This document shows positions 13,613 through 20,528 of a stretch of 20,647 bases of DNA, piece by piece. The stretch lies in IMG/VR virus record IMGVR_UViG_3300009103_000187, positions 1-20,647 of that record; one strand, 5' to 3'. The stretch's first letter is position 1, and every line of letters begins with the position of its first letter. This DNA comes from a virus. The notes beneath the pieces were generated by a model. That model worked only from the letters and a program-made list of their open reading frames with translations. It made no database searches and was not told the origin of the DNA. Made by a program: the position numbers and the translations under genes.

Positions 13613-13946
13613 AACCGTGGATTACCACCCCCCGGTTACAACGACCACGGCCCCGATTTCCACTGTGGAGTTTGATATTCGGGAAATCATCTGCTCGAAA
13701 CCGTGGCCGTGTCAAGAAGCGATACAGGTGGCGAAATGTGAAAGCGAGCTAAAAGCCGGCGCAATATCCAAACCAAACCGGAACGGCACACGAGACTGGG
13801 GGCTGATGCAGATCAACGACGGAGCGTGGGGCAGACGAGTGTTCGGGGATCGCTGGGACCGGGTGCTGGATCCGCAGACAAATGTGGACATGGCTTGGCA
13901 CATCTATCAGCTATATGGCTGGCAGCCGTGGACGTGTCGGCCATGA
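13374..13946 (+). CDS. Secreted lytic transglycosylase-like protein
   Basis: A 190-aa exported protein. Residues 1-30 form a clear signal peptide: basic MNSKQRKK, hydrophobic ILLTITLLVVWI, then TTAPSTTVAT. A Thr/Pro/Arg-rich linker (about 31-97) precedes an SLT/Rpf-like domain: EAIQVAKCESELKAGAI with catalytic Glu123, GTRDWGLMQINDGAWG, and DPQTNVDMAWHIYQLYGW. Four Cys (107, 113, 122, 188) could form disulfides outside the cell. It would cleave peptidoglycan glycan strands from the outer side. It is placed away from the endolysin-holin cassette. The first 239 bases overlap the winged-helix gene in another frame; AGGGA lies 9 bases upstream of the ATG. The classic signal peptide makes this start convincing. 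Confidence 0.85.
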   Translation: MNSKQRKKILLTITLLVVWITTAPSTTVATPENRSNETPVVSLKREPLYPTATTETMRKVPHFPTTTSTPTTRRPRRIPRTVDYHPPVTTTTAPISTVEFDIREIICSKPWPCQEAIQVAKCESELKAGAISKPNRNGTRDWGLMQINDGAWGRRVFGDRWDRVLDPQTNVDMAWHIYQLYGWQPWTCRP

Positions 13947-14824
13947 GAATCATTAGCTACGGCGGCGGCGTGCAATCAACAGCGATGGTCATAATGGCCG
14001 CAACTCGTAACCCCGAATTCGAGACAGCTTGCGGAGGACCGATAGACGCCGCGCTGTTCAGCAACGTGGGCGACGACTCGGAACACCCGGCGACCCTCGA
14101 TTACGTGCGAAACGTGATCCAACCGTGGGCGGCTCAACACGACTTCCCGGTAGAGATACTGGAAAAGGTACGCAGGGACGGACGCAAAGAAACACTATTG
14201 CAGCACTTGTCGCGCCCTGAAAACCGCTCGGTTCCTATCCCGGTACGCATGTCTAACGGTGCACCCGGTCGCCGTAGCTGTACCGTCGATTACAAAATCA
14301 AAGTGATCCACAAATGGCTGAAAGCGAACGGCGCCAGTAAAGACAACGTGGCAACCGTCGCAATAGGCATAAGCACGGACGAATTTCAGCGGATAGGCAG
14401 AGCCGACGACGCCCCGTTCGAGAGGAGAATTTACCCGTTGATCACGTTGGGTATGGCCCGGAGCGATTGTTACAACGTGCCAGCACAACACGACCTACCG
14501 GCACCCGGCAAATCATCATGCTACTTCTGCCCGTTTCACCGGCCTTCCACGTGGGCAGAAATGCGACGCGACGAACCGGAACTGTTTTGGAAATCAGTTG
14601 AGTTAGAACGCAAAATTAACGAAATCCGCGACGCCTCACTAGCGGTAAGAAAGCAAGAGGCAGAAGCGGCTGGCGAACGATGGAACGGGCCAGAAAGTCC
14701 TAACGTGTGGCTCACTCGATTTAACAAACCGCTCGACGAAGCGATAAGCGAAGCACAAACACAGCTACCGGGATTCGAGAGCATCGAAGAAAGCGGTTGC
14801 GATTCGGGACACTGTTTCACATGA
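13943..14824 (+). CDS. PAPS reductase-like ATP pyrophosphatase (N-type)
   Basis: A 293-aa protein starting MRIISYGGGVQSTAMV, a PP-loop (SYGGGVQS, residues 5-12) typical of the adenine nucleotide alpha-hydrolase / PAPS reductase superfamily, which adenylates a substrate while releasing pyrophosphate. Further features are RSCTVDYKIKVIHKW (Cys113), CYNVPAQHDLP (Cys176), CYFCPFHRPSTW (Cys193, Cys196) and a terminal CDSGHC (286-291), so a zinc or iron-sulfur site is likely. Proteins of this family are common in actinophages; DndC and some tRNA-thiolation enzymes belong to the same superfamily, but true sulfate reduction is unlikely here. Substrate unknown. Coupled by ATGA to its neighbours on both sides; the open frame upstream of 13943 is not used. 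Confidence 0.85.
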   Translation: MRIISYGGGVQSTAMVIMAATRNPEFETACGGPIDAALFSNVGDDSEHPATLDYVRNVIQPWAAQHDFPVEILEKVRRDGRKETLLQHLSRPENRSVPIPVRMSNGAPGRRSCTVDYKIKVIHKWLKANGASKDNVATVAIGISTDEFQRIGRADDAPFERRIYPLITLGMARSDCYNVPAQHDLPAPGKSSCYFCPFHRPSTWAEMRRDEPELFWKSVELERKINEIRDASLAVRKQEAEAAGERWNGPESPNVWLTRFNKPLDEAISEAQTQLPGFESIEESGCDSGHCFT

Positions 14825-15162
14825 TCGCGAGAATGTGCAGCGCCGCGGGATGCCCCGAGATCATAAAAAAGGGTGGGGGGGAGTGCCCCCGGCACGCCAC
14901 CCCCTCAAAACCAGCTCATGTTCGCTACAACAACGCCGCATGGAAACGCCTCAGCAGGGCGGCACGTAAAGCCCAGCCGTGGTGCTCGTTCTGTGGCTCA
15001 CGGTTCGACCTAACACTTGATCACGTAGTCGCCGGAAAAGGGGCCGGGGGGTATCTGGTGTTGTGTCGCTCGTGTAACTCATCAAAAGGAACAAAAGACA
15101 TACAAGAAGCCCTAGACCGGCTACGCCACCCCTCAAATCGGCCCACGGGTAATACCCCATGA
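14821..15162 (+). CDS. HNH endonuclease (packaging-associated)
   Basis: A 113-aa HNH nuclease. The core is WCSFCGSRFDLTLDHVVAG (zinc pair Cys55, Cys58; catalytic Asp67-His68) followed by VLCRSCNSSKGTK (Cys82, Cys85; Asn86). An extra possible zinc site lies at the N-terminus (Cys6, Cys11, Cys22, His25). It lies just upstream of the terminase genes; in HK97-type and other cos phages an HNH protein in this place works with the large terminase during DNA cutting and packaging. The start is the ATG in the ATGA overlap; a Met four codons later is possible. Confidence 0.88.
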   Translation: MIARMCSAAGCPEIIKKGGGECPRHATPSKPAHVRYNNAAWKRLSRAARKAQPWCSFCGSRFDLTLDHVVAGKGAGGYLVLCRSCNSSKGTKDIQEALDRLRHPSNRPTGNTP

Positions 15163-15329
15163 CCACACCAGAAAACCGCTCAGAACGCCACACAAACGGA
15201 ATCACGGTTTTTTTGAGTGAACGACCCCCCCGTACACCCCGGTCCAGTGCTTTAGCACCTCGCCGCGATATAAAATTTCCAAAAAACGGTTTATTTTCGC
15301 AAAAAAGTCATGATTCTCAAAAACAATGA
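15159..15329 (+). CDS. Small ORF in the leader before the small terminase
   Basis: A 56-aa ORF joined to the HNH gene by ATGA at 15159-15162 and to the small terminase by ATGA at 15326-15329. The product is basic and polar (starts MTTPENRSERHTNG, later RRDIKFPKNGLF) and resembles nothing I recognise. The underlying DNA is unlike its neighbours: a C-run with CGTACACCCC at about 15224-15240, then an AT-rich part from 15268 to 15322 with TATAAAAT. It may therefore be mainly a regulatory or packaging region with a frame kept open for translational coupling. Both coupled ends argue that ribosomes do read it. Confidence 0.5.
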   Translation: MTTPENRSERHTNGITVFLSERPPRTPRSSALAPRRDIKFPKNGLFSQKSHDSQKQ

Positions 15330-15763
15330 CAAAAACCAAAAAGCCAGTCGAATTACAACAAAAACTAGGGAAACCGGGAAAACGTGACCCCGGAACGATT
15401 CATGAGGTGGCCGAACCAGTGGACGGACCGCCGCCTATTCCGGCGAACCTTCGCGACGCTGGCGCCGAGCTTTGGGTAACTGTCACTCGGGCCGCTGCCT
15501 TATGGGTATCAGAATCCGATTTACCCGCTCTCGCCCAGTTATGCCGGTTGCATGACCAATATGCAGACGTTAAACGCAGAATGGAACTAGCCGAAGACGA
15601 CGACACGTTCCTTAAATACTCTTTAGAGGCTCGAAAGATTCTCGACGTTCAACGAGGCTTCTTTAGCGATATGGGGCTAAACCCGGTCAGCCGTGGAAAG
15701 CTGGGGCTCACGGTGGCTACCACTAAAGAAATCACCAGCAAGCTGGACAGGTGGCTGAAATGA
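15326..15763 (+). CDS. terS: Terminase small subunit (P27 family)
   Basis: A 145-aa protein with the P27-type small terminase pattern (PF05119): a basic Lys-rich start, PPPIPANLRDAGAELWVTVT, a helical centre (LPALAQLCRLHDQYADVKRR) and the typical DMGLNPVSRGKLGL near the C-terminus. Small terminase rings recognise phage DNA at the packaging start and present it to the large subunit encoded next. Start is in the ATGA overlap with the small leader ORF; its stop overlaps the large terminase ATG. Confidence 0.92.
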   Translation: MTKTKKPVELQQKLGKPGKRDPGTIHEVAEPVDGPPPIPANLRDAGAELWVTVTRAAALWVSESDLPALAQLCRLHDQYADVKRRMELAEDDDTFLKYSLEARKILDVQRGFFSDMGLNPVSRGKLGLTVATTKEITSKLDRWLK

Positions 15764-17190
15764 CCACAAAAACGACGTTGGGCGGCGACGTAGCCGAATT
15801 CGTGGAAACCTTCTGCAAACATCACCGCGGGGACCTTGCCGGGCAATACATCGAACTACGACCATTTCAACAAGAAATCATTAACGGCCTATTTGAGACA
15901 ACCGACGACGGACTATGGGCGCACAAACACTGCCTAGTCATGCTGCCTAGGAAATCCGGCAAATCAGAGCTTCTCTCAGCAATAGCGATCTGGTCTCTTA
16001 TCGCTTCCGGCGAATGGGCGCCCGAAGTTTACTGTGTGGCAGCTTCTAAAGATCAAGCCCGAATCGTCCTCGACAACATCAAAGCCATGATCGAACTGGA
16101 ACCGGATCTGGCGTCAGCGGTCGAAGTGTATAAAGACTCGCTGTATTGTCCGCTGTCGGGTGGCGTTCTCAGGGTGCTGTCCAGTGACGGACGACTGGCT
16201 CACGGCCTAAACCCCACCTTTTGCATCGTCGATGAAACGTGGGCGCATAAGGACGGCGAACTCACCGAAGCGCTGTTATCCGGTAGCGGTGCCCGCAAAC
16301 AGTCAATGCTTGTCCACATCACGACACCGGGGAGCGGTGACGATTCGTATTTGTGGAATTTGGTCGAATATGACAAACGGGTTCAAGCTGGCGAAATAAT
16401 CGATCCTACGTGGTGGTCGTATTGGAATCCGCCACCGGAACAAATGGCGCACGACGATGTAGCGGCGTGGCGGTATCATCCGGCGTTTGGGGATTGGTTG
16501 GATGATTCCTATTTACAGTCGCAGGTTCTACAATTACCGGAAGGCGAGTTCAGGCGGTTGCATTTGGGTCAGTGGACAAAAGACCGCGAACAGTGGTTAT
16601 CTGCCGAACAGTTCAACGCTTGCCCGGAAGCAACCATCGAGCCGGGCGACGAGGACGTGGTTTTCGCGGTGGACGCCAGTTTTGCGAACGACTCGACGGT
16701 GATTGTGGCGGCGACACCCGACAAGCGGCTTCGCGTTCTCCGCATATGGGAAAAGCCGATAGCGGCCGACGATGCGTGGCGCGTACCCCTCGACGAAGTG
16801 TCGCACCAACTGGTGGAACTGATCGAAGAATGGTCGCCCCGGGCCGTGGTTTATGATCCGTTCGCTATGCAGCACGCCATGTTGCAAATCGAATCGTTGA
16901 CCGGGGCGCAACTCATCGAATACCCGCAGTCACCTAAACGGATGGTTCCGGCGTGCTCACAATTTACGGAACTGGTGTTGACTCGGACGCTTTCACATGA
17001 CCACGACCCAGCGCTGTCTCGGCACGTCGCCAACTGTCATACCCGGTCCGATAGGTACGGGGTCAGGGTCACAAAAGAGAGCCGGCAAAGCAAAAGAAGA
17101 ATCGACGCGGCGGTAGCTTCCATAATGGCGGTCGACGTTGCACTACGCTTGGAACCAGTGGTATTGCCACCGAAACCAAAAATCTATTAA
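15760..17190 (+). CDS. terL: Terminase large subunit
   Basis: A 476-aa packaging motor. The ATPase part has a Walker A variant LPRKSGKS (62-69) and a Walker B CIVDETWAH (Asp158-Glu159). The C-terminal RNase H-like nuclease carries the expected acidic residues in FAVDASF (Asp305), VVYDPF (Asp366) and RRIDAAVA (Asp449). Together these pump DNA into the prohead and cut it. The sequence resembles the terminase-1-like group found with P27 small subunits and HK97 portals. The ATG in the ATGA overlap is chosen; a GTG three codons earlier (15751) is possible. A membrane peptide gene follows directly with no gap. Confidence 0.95.
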   Translation: MTTKTTLGGDVAEFVETFCKHHRGDLAGQYIELRPFQQEIINGLFETTDDGLWAHKHCLVMLPRKSGKSELLSAIAIWSLIASGEWAPEVYCVAASKDQARIVLDNIKAMIELEPDLASAVEVYKDSLYCPLSGGVLRVLSSDGRLAHGLNPTFCIVDETWAHKDGELTEALLSGSGARKQSMLVHITTPGSGDDSYLWNLVEYDKRVQAGEIIDPTWWSYWNPPPEQMAHDDVAAWRYHPAFGDWLDDSYLQSQVLQLPEGEFRRLHLGQWTKDREQWLSAEQFNACPEATIEPGDEDVVFAVDASFANDSTVIVAATPDKRLRVLRIWEKPIAADDAWRVPLDEVSHQLVELIEEWSPRAVVYDPFAMQHAMLQIESLTGAQLIEYPQSPKRMVPACSQFTELVLTRTLSHDHDPALSRHVANCHTRSDRYGVRVTKESRQSKRRIDAAVASIMAVDVALRLEPVVLPPKPKIY

Positions 17191-17334
17191 ATGCTCGGAA
17201 CGTTTTTGCAGTTGCTCGCTTTCGGTCTGGCCTCGTACTTCGCGTTTGTTTTAGGCGAAATGGCCGGCCTGGGGCTTGTCTTGTGCGCGGCTCTTATGTT
17301 TCTTGGCGTGGTCGTTGAAAGGCAGCAAATGTGA
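17191..17334 (+). CDS. Two-helix membrane peptide between terminase and portal
   Basis: A 47-aa ORF beginning at the base after the large terminase stop and ending in a GTGA overlap with the portal start. The product is almost wholly hydrophobic: FLQLLAFGLASYFAFVL (about 5-21), a short loop GEMAG, and LGLVLCAALMFLGVVV (about 27-42), then a polar end VERQQM. It would form a small membrane hairpin. A membrane protein coded between terminase and portal has no obvious packaging role; it might dock proheads at the membrane, affect superinfection or act in lysis. Function unknown. Confidence 0.75.
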   Translation: MLGTFLQLLAFGLASYFAFVLGEMAGLGLVLCAALMFLGVVVERQQM

Positions 17335-18446
17335 TAACGCGACTATTGAGGGGCCGCAAAACCGAGAACCGGGACATAAATTTCGTTATTCCTTCTCGTG
17401 GCATGACGCCGCAACCGCTCACCGGGCCGCTGACCGTCAGCAACAGTTCATCGCTCACAATCCCCACCGTGTACGCCTGTGTGCAACTCATTTCCGATTC
17501 GATAGGGTCGCTGCCGTTCCACTCGTATCGGCGCGGCGAACTGGTCGAACCAACACCACGGCTACTGGAACAACCCGACCCAACAGCGACACGCATCGAC
17601 ACACTGTCAAGCATTGTGACCAGTTTGCTGTTAGCTGGAAACGCCTACTGCCTACTCGGCGACCGGGACAGTCTCGGATATCCACAAACAGCGATACCGT
17701 TGAACCCTGACGTGGTTTCAGTGAGAACAACACAAACCGGCGCTATCGAGTACCGGGTCAACGGCGTCGCGGTTCCGTTCGACGACATCATGCATATTCG
17801 AGGGATGACGCTGCCGGGTGCCACGGAAGGTTTGGGCGTTGTCACCGCTACCCGACGGTCTTTAGGCATCGCTATTGCCGGCGACGAAATGGCCGCAGAC
17901 TTTTACACGACCGGCGCAGTACCGACCGGTGTTCTACAGGCTGACAGCGAACTGACCCGGGAGGAAGCGAGCGACCTTAAATCGGCTTTCGTGGCGGCTC
18001 ACGGTGGACGGCAACGCTCACCAGCCGTTTTGTCGGCCGGGATCAAATATCAGGCGTTGCAGCTTTCACCAAAAGATCTGGAGTTTGTGCAGGCCCGTGT
18101 CAACTCGGCTCGGGAAGTCACAACGATGTTTAAGGTCCCGTCGCATATGGTGAACGTACCCAGCGAAGGTGGCTCGATGACCTACCAGAATGTCCAACAG
18201 GACTCGATCAACTTTGTTCGCTTCTGTTTGCGTGGCTGGTACTCGCGTGTCGAACAAGCCTTTACGCAACAGCTACCACGGGGGCAAGTGGCACGCCTCA
18301 ACATCGACGCCCTCATCAGAGGTTCACGGAGCGAACGATTCGACGCACACAAAACAGCGCTGGAAGGTGGCTGGCTAACAGTTGACGAAATACGAGATCT
18401 GGAAAACGTGACCGCTTCAGTGGCTCACGATGACCTTTTGGGGTAA
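17331..18446 (+). CDS. Portal protein (HK97 type)
   Basis: A 371-aa portal (PF04860 pattern): VYACVQLISDSIGSLPFHSY near the N-terminus, LLLAGNAYCLLGDRDSLGYP, DDIMHIRGMTLPGATEGLGV, and the C-terminal wing-clip region with REVTTMFKVPSHMVN and YQNVQQDSINFVRFCLRGWY. Twelve copies would form the ring at the capsid vertex that connects terminase, capsid and the adaptor. It is on the short side for the family. Start is GTG at 17331 in the GTGA overlap with the membrane peptide. Confidence 0.93.
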   Translation: MITRLLRGRKTENRDINFVIPSRGMTPQPLTGPLTVSNSSSLTIPTVYACVQLISDSIGSLPFHSYRRGELVEPTPRLLEQPDPTATRIDTLSSIVTSLLLAGNAYCLLGDRDSLGYPQTAIPLNPDVVSVRTTQTGAIEYRVNGVAVPFDDIMHIRGMTLPGATEGLGVVTATRRSLGIAIAGDEMAADFYTTGAVPTGVLQADSELTREEASDLKSAFVAAHGGRQRSPAVLSAGIKYQALQLSPKDLEFVQARVNSAREVTTMFKVPSHMVNVPSEGGSMTYQNVQQDSINFVRFCLRGWYSRVEQAFTQQLPRGQVARLNIDALIRGSRSERFDAHKTALEGGWLTVDEIRDLENVTASVAHDDLLG

Positions 18447-18448
18447 TT

Positions 18449-19018
18449 ATGGAAATTGAGCACCGGACAATACTTGAAATAAGCGATCTGGAGATTCGGG
18501 AAACCGACGGGCAACACCACATAGTGGCGTTGGTGGCCCCGTGGAACGCAACCTACGACGCCGGAACATACGTTGAGCGTTTCGGGAAAAGCGTTTTCGA
18601 TAAATCCATTAAAGAACGCGGCACCACGATCCCGTTGATGCATGGACACGACCGGGAAAACATGCCGATAGGCAAATCCTCGACGTGGGAAAAAGACGCT
18701 GTTGGATTGGTCGCTGATTTTGAGGTGGCACCAACGGAACGAGCCCGGGAAGCGTTGGAGCTCGCAAAAAACGGTTACGTTTCCGGGTTTTCAGTGGGTT
18801 TTGTGCCGGTCCGCAACGAAGAAGCCAAAGTGGAAGGACGGCGCCACATCACTCGGGTAGAAGCGAAACTTGATCACGTGGCGTTGCTCACGGCACCGAC
18901 CGCCCCGGCGTATGGTGAGGCTCAACTGATAGCGGCTCGGGCGTTTGATCCTGACGACAAGACACAAGCGCCACGCCTCGCCCGGTGGCGTCACTTGTTG
19001 GACGCTGAAACGCGCTAA
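18449..19018 (+). CDS. Prohead maturation protease (S78, HK97-type)
   Basis: A 189-aa protease with the S78 pattern (PF04586): HHIVALVAPWNATYDAG, a His in IPLMHGHDREN (65-67), the Ser-containing GYVSGFSVGFVP (Ser112/Ser115), and EAKLDHVALLTAPTAPAYGE carrying the acidic member of the triad (probably Glu138). It would remove the N-terminal scaffold segment of the capsid protein during head maturation and then destroy itself. It sits between portal and capsid genes as in HK97. GGGG lies 5 bases before the ATG. Confidence 0.92.
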   Translation: MEIEHRTILEISDLEIRETDGQHHIVALVAPWNATYDAGTYVERFGKSVFDKSIKERGTTIPLMHGHDRENMPIGKSSTWEKDAVGLVADFEVAPTERAREALELAKNGYVSGFSVGFVPVRNEEAKVEGRRHITRVEAKLDHVALLTAPTAPAYGEAQLIAARAFDPDDKTQAPRLARWRHLLDAETR

Positions 19019-19104
19019 GGTTTTTACTGAACGCCGACGACACGCCGCAATAGCACCTGTCGCCACCTTCGCTGAAACGAACGTGACACAGGAGATAACC
19101 GTTT

Positions 19105-20457
19105 ATGAAACTTCTAGACCAGTTGATTGCGGAGCGCGCCGAAATATCGACGATGCAAACCGCGCTGGTGAACAGGGCAGCGGACGAAGTTCGCGACCTC
19201 ACCGAAGACGAGGACAAAAACCTTGCAGACTTTCAAGAGCGCGCCAGCACTCTTGACCGTCGAATCGAGGATTTACGACAAATGCAAGAGGCCACGCTGA
19301 AAGCTGACGCCATGAGAGCGGAAGTTAGGGCTATGAACGCAGAAAACCCAACCTCAGAACCAGCCACCGGGCAGGCGGTCGTTAAAGAAGAACCGCTCAC
19401 CTACCGGCAAGACAACCAAAACGAGGTGTCTTTCGTTAAAGACTTCATCGACAGTGTTGTCTCGAAGGATGTTGCAGCGTCGGAACGTATCCAACGCCAC
19501 CAGCAAGAAATGGTCCTTACCCGTGACGGCACGACCAGCAATTATGCCGGTCTAGTTGTTCCGCAATACTTGACAGACCTCGCAGCCCCGTTGGCTCGCG
19601 CAGGCCGTCCTTTTGCGGACCAATGCCGTAACCTTCCGCTTCCTGATTCTGGTATGACTCTCAACATTTCTAGGGTTACCACCGGATCAAGCGCAGCGAT
19701 ACAAGCAGCCGAAAACGACGCCGTATCAGAAACCGATATCGACGACACGCTACTCACAAGCAACATCAGCACCGTAGCGAGCGGCCAGCAACTCAGCCGC
19801 CAAGCTATGGAACGTGGCACCGGTATAGATGCATTGGTCACTGGAGATATGGCCTCGGCCATGTCAACAACCCTCGACAACCAGCTAATCAACGGTTCGG
19901 GGTCATCGGGGCAACTGCTCGGCATTTCACAAGTAACCGGCATTAACAGCGTTACGTGGACTGACGCCAGCCCCACCGTCGCAGAGTTTTACCCAAAGCT
20001 CCTCGACGCTATCCAGCAAATCAACAGCGGCATATATCGGGCGCCCGACCTCATCGTTATGCACCCCCGCCGTTTGGCATGGATACAGGCTGGAGTGGAC
20101 GGCAACAGCCGACCGCTTGTACTGCCACAAACCAACGTGCCACAAAATGCGATGGGTACAGGCCCAGCGGCAGGCTACGGAAACACCGGCAGCCAAATCG
20201 CCGGTATTCCCATTGTTACCGACGCCAACATCCGCACCGATCTAGGAGCCGGCACCGAAGATGCCGTCTACGTTGTTTCTCGAAACGACATGCTCCTATT
20301 CGAGGATGGCGAAATGATGATGAGAATGGACGAAACCGCAGGGCTTAACTTGACGCTTACTCTTGTTATGTACCAGTACGTCGGATTCGTTCCGGGCCGC
20401 TACCCAGCGGCGATAAGCGCCGTGGTCGGAAGCGGCCTCATCGAACCGACCTTCTAG
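19105..20457 (+). CDS. Major capsid protein (HK97 fold)
   Basis: A 450-aa capsid protein (PF05065 pattern). Residues 1 to about 80 form a charged helical coiled coil (LIAERAEISTMQTALVNRAA, then RIEDLRQMQEATLK), the delta/scaffold domain that the upstream protease should remove. The shell part starts around residue 140 with YAGLVVPQYLTDLAAPLARA and includes LINGSGSSGQLLGI and DLIVMHPRRLAWIQAG. The C-terminus (LVMYQYVGFVPGRYPAAISA) is typical. AGGAG lies 10 bases before the ATG. An 86-base gap separates it from the protease gene, and two TAG codons stand in tandem at the end. This is the best-expressed gene by expectation, not measured. Confidence 0.95.
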   Translation: MKLLDQLIAERAEISTMQTALVNRAADEVRDLTEDEDKNLADFQERASTLDRRIEDLRQMQEATLKADAMRAEVRAMNAENPTSEPATGQAVVKEEPLTYRQDNQNEVSFVKDFIDSVVSKDVAASERIQRHQQEMVLTRDGTTSNYAGLVVPQYLTDLAAPLARAGRPFADQCRNLPLPDSGMTLNISRVTTGSSAAIQAAENDAVSETDIDDTLLTSNISTVASGQQLSRQAMERGTGIDALVTGDMASAMSTTLDNQLINGSGSSGQLLGISQVTGINSVTWTDASPTVAEFYPKLLDAIQQINSGIYRAPDLIVMHPRRLAWIQAGVDGNSRPLVLPQTNVPQNAMGTGPAAGYGNTGSQIAGIPIVTDANIRTDLGAGTEDAVYVVSRNDMLLFEDGEMMMRMDETAGLNLTLTLVMYQYVGFVPGRYPAAISAVVGSGLIEPTF

Positions 20458-20528
20458 TAGCTAGAGGGAATGACACCCGGTAGGGCGTCCGTTCAACAAG
20501 GCGGGCGGGCGTCCTACTCGGACTAAGG

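Noticed and set aside
13826-13942. Longer N-terminus for the ATP pyrophosphatase-like protein
   Set aside because: The extra 39 residues overlap the transglycosylase core in another frame, and the PP-loop normally lies directly at the N-terminus, as it does from 13943.
14876-14912. G-rich then C-rich run (GGGTGGGGGGG, CCACCCCC) that could fold as a hairpin or G-quadruplex near the terminase genes
   Set aside because: It lies inside the HNH gene in codons for Lys-Gly-Gly-Gly and Pro-rich segments, stem pairing is interrupted, and no T-run follows, so neither terminator nor cos can be supported.
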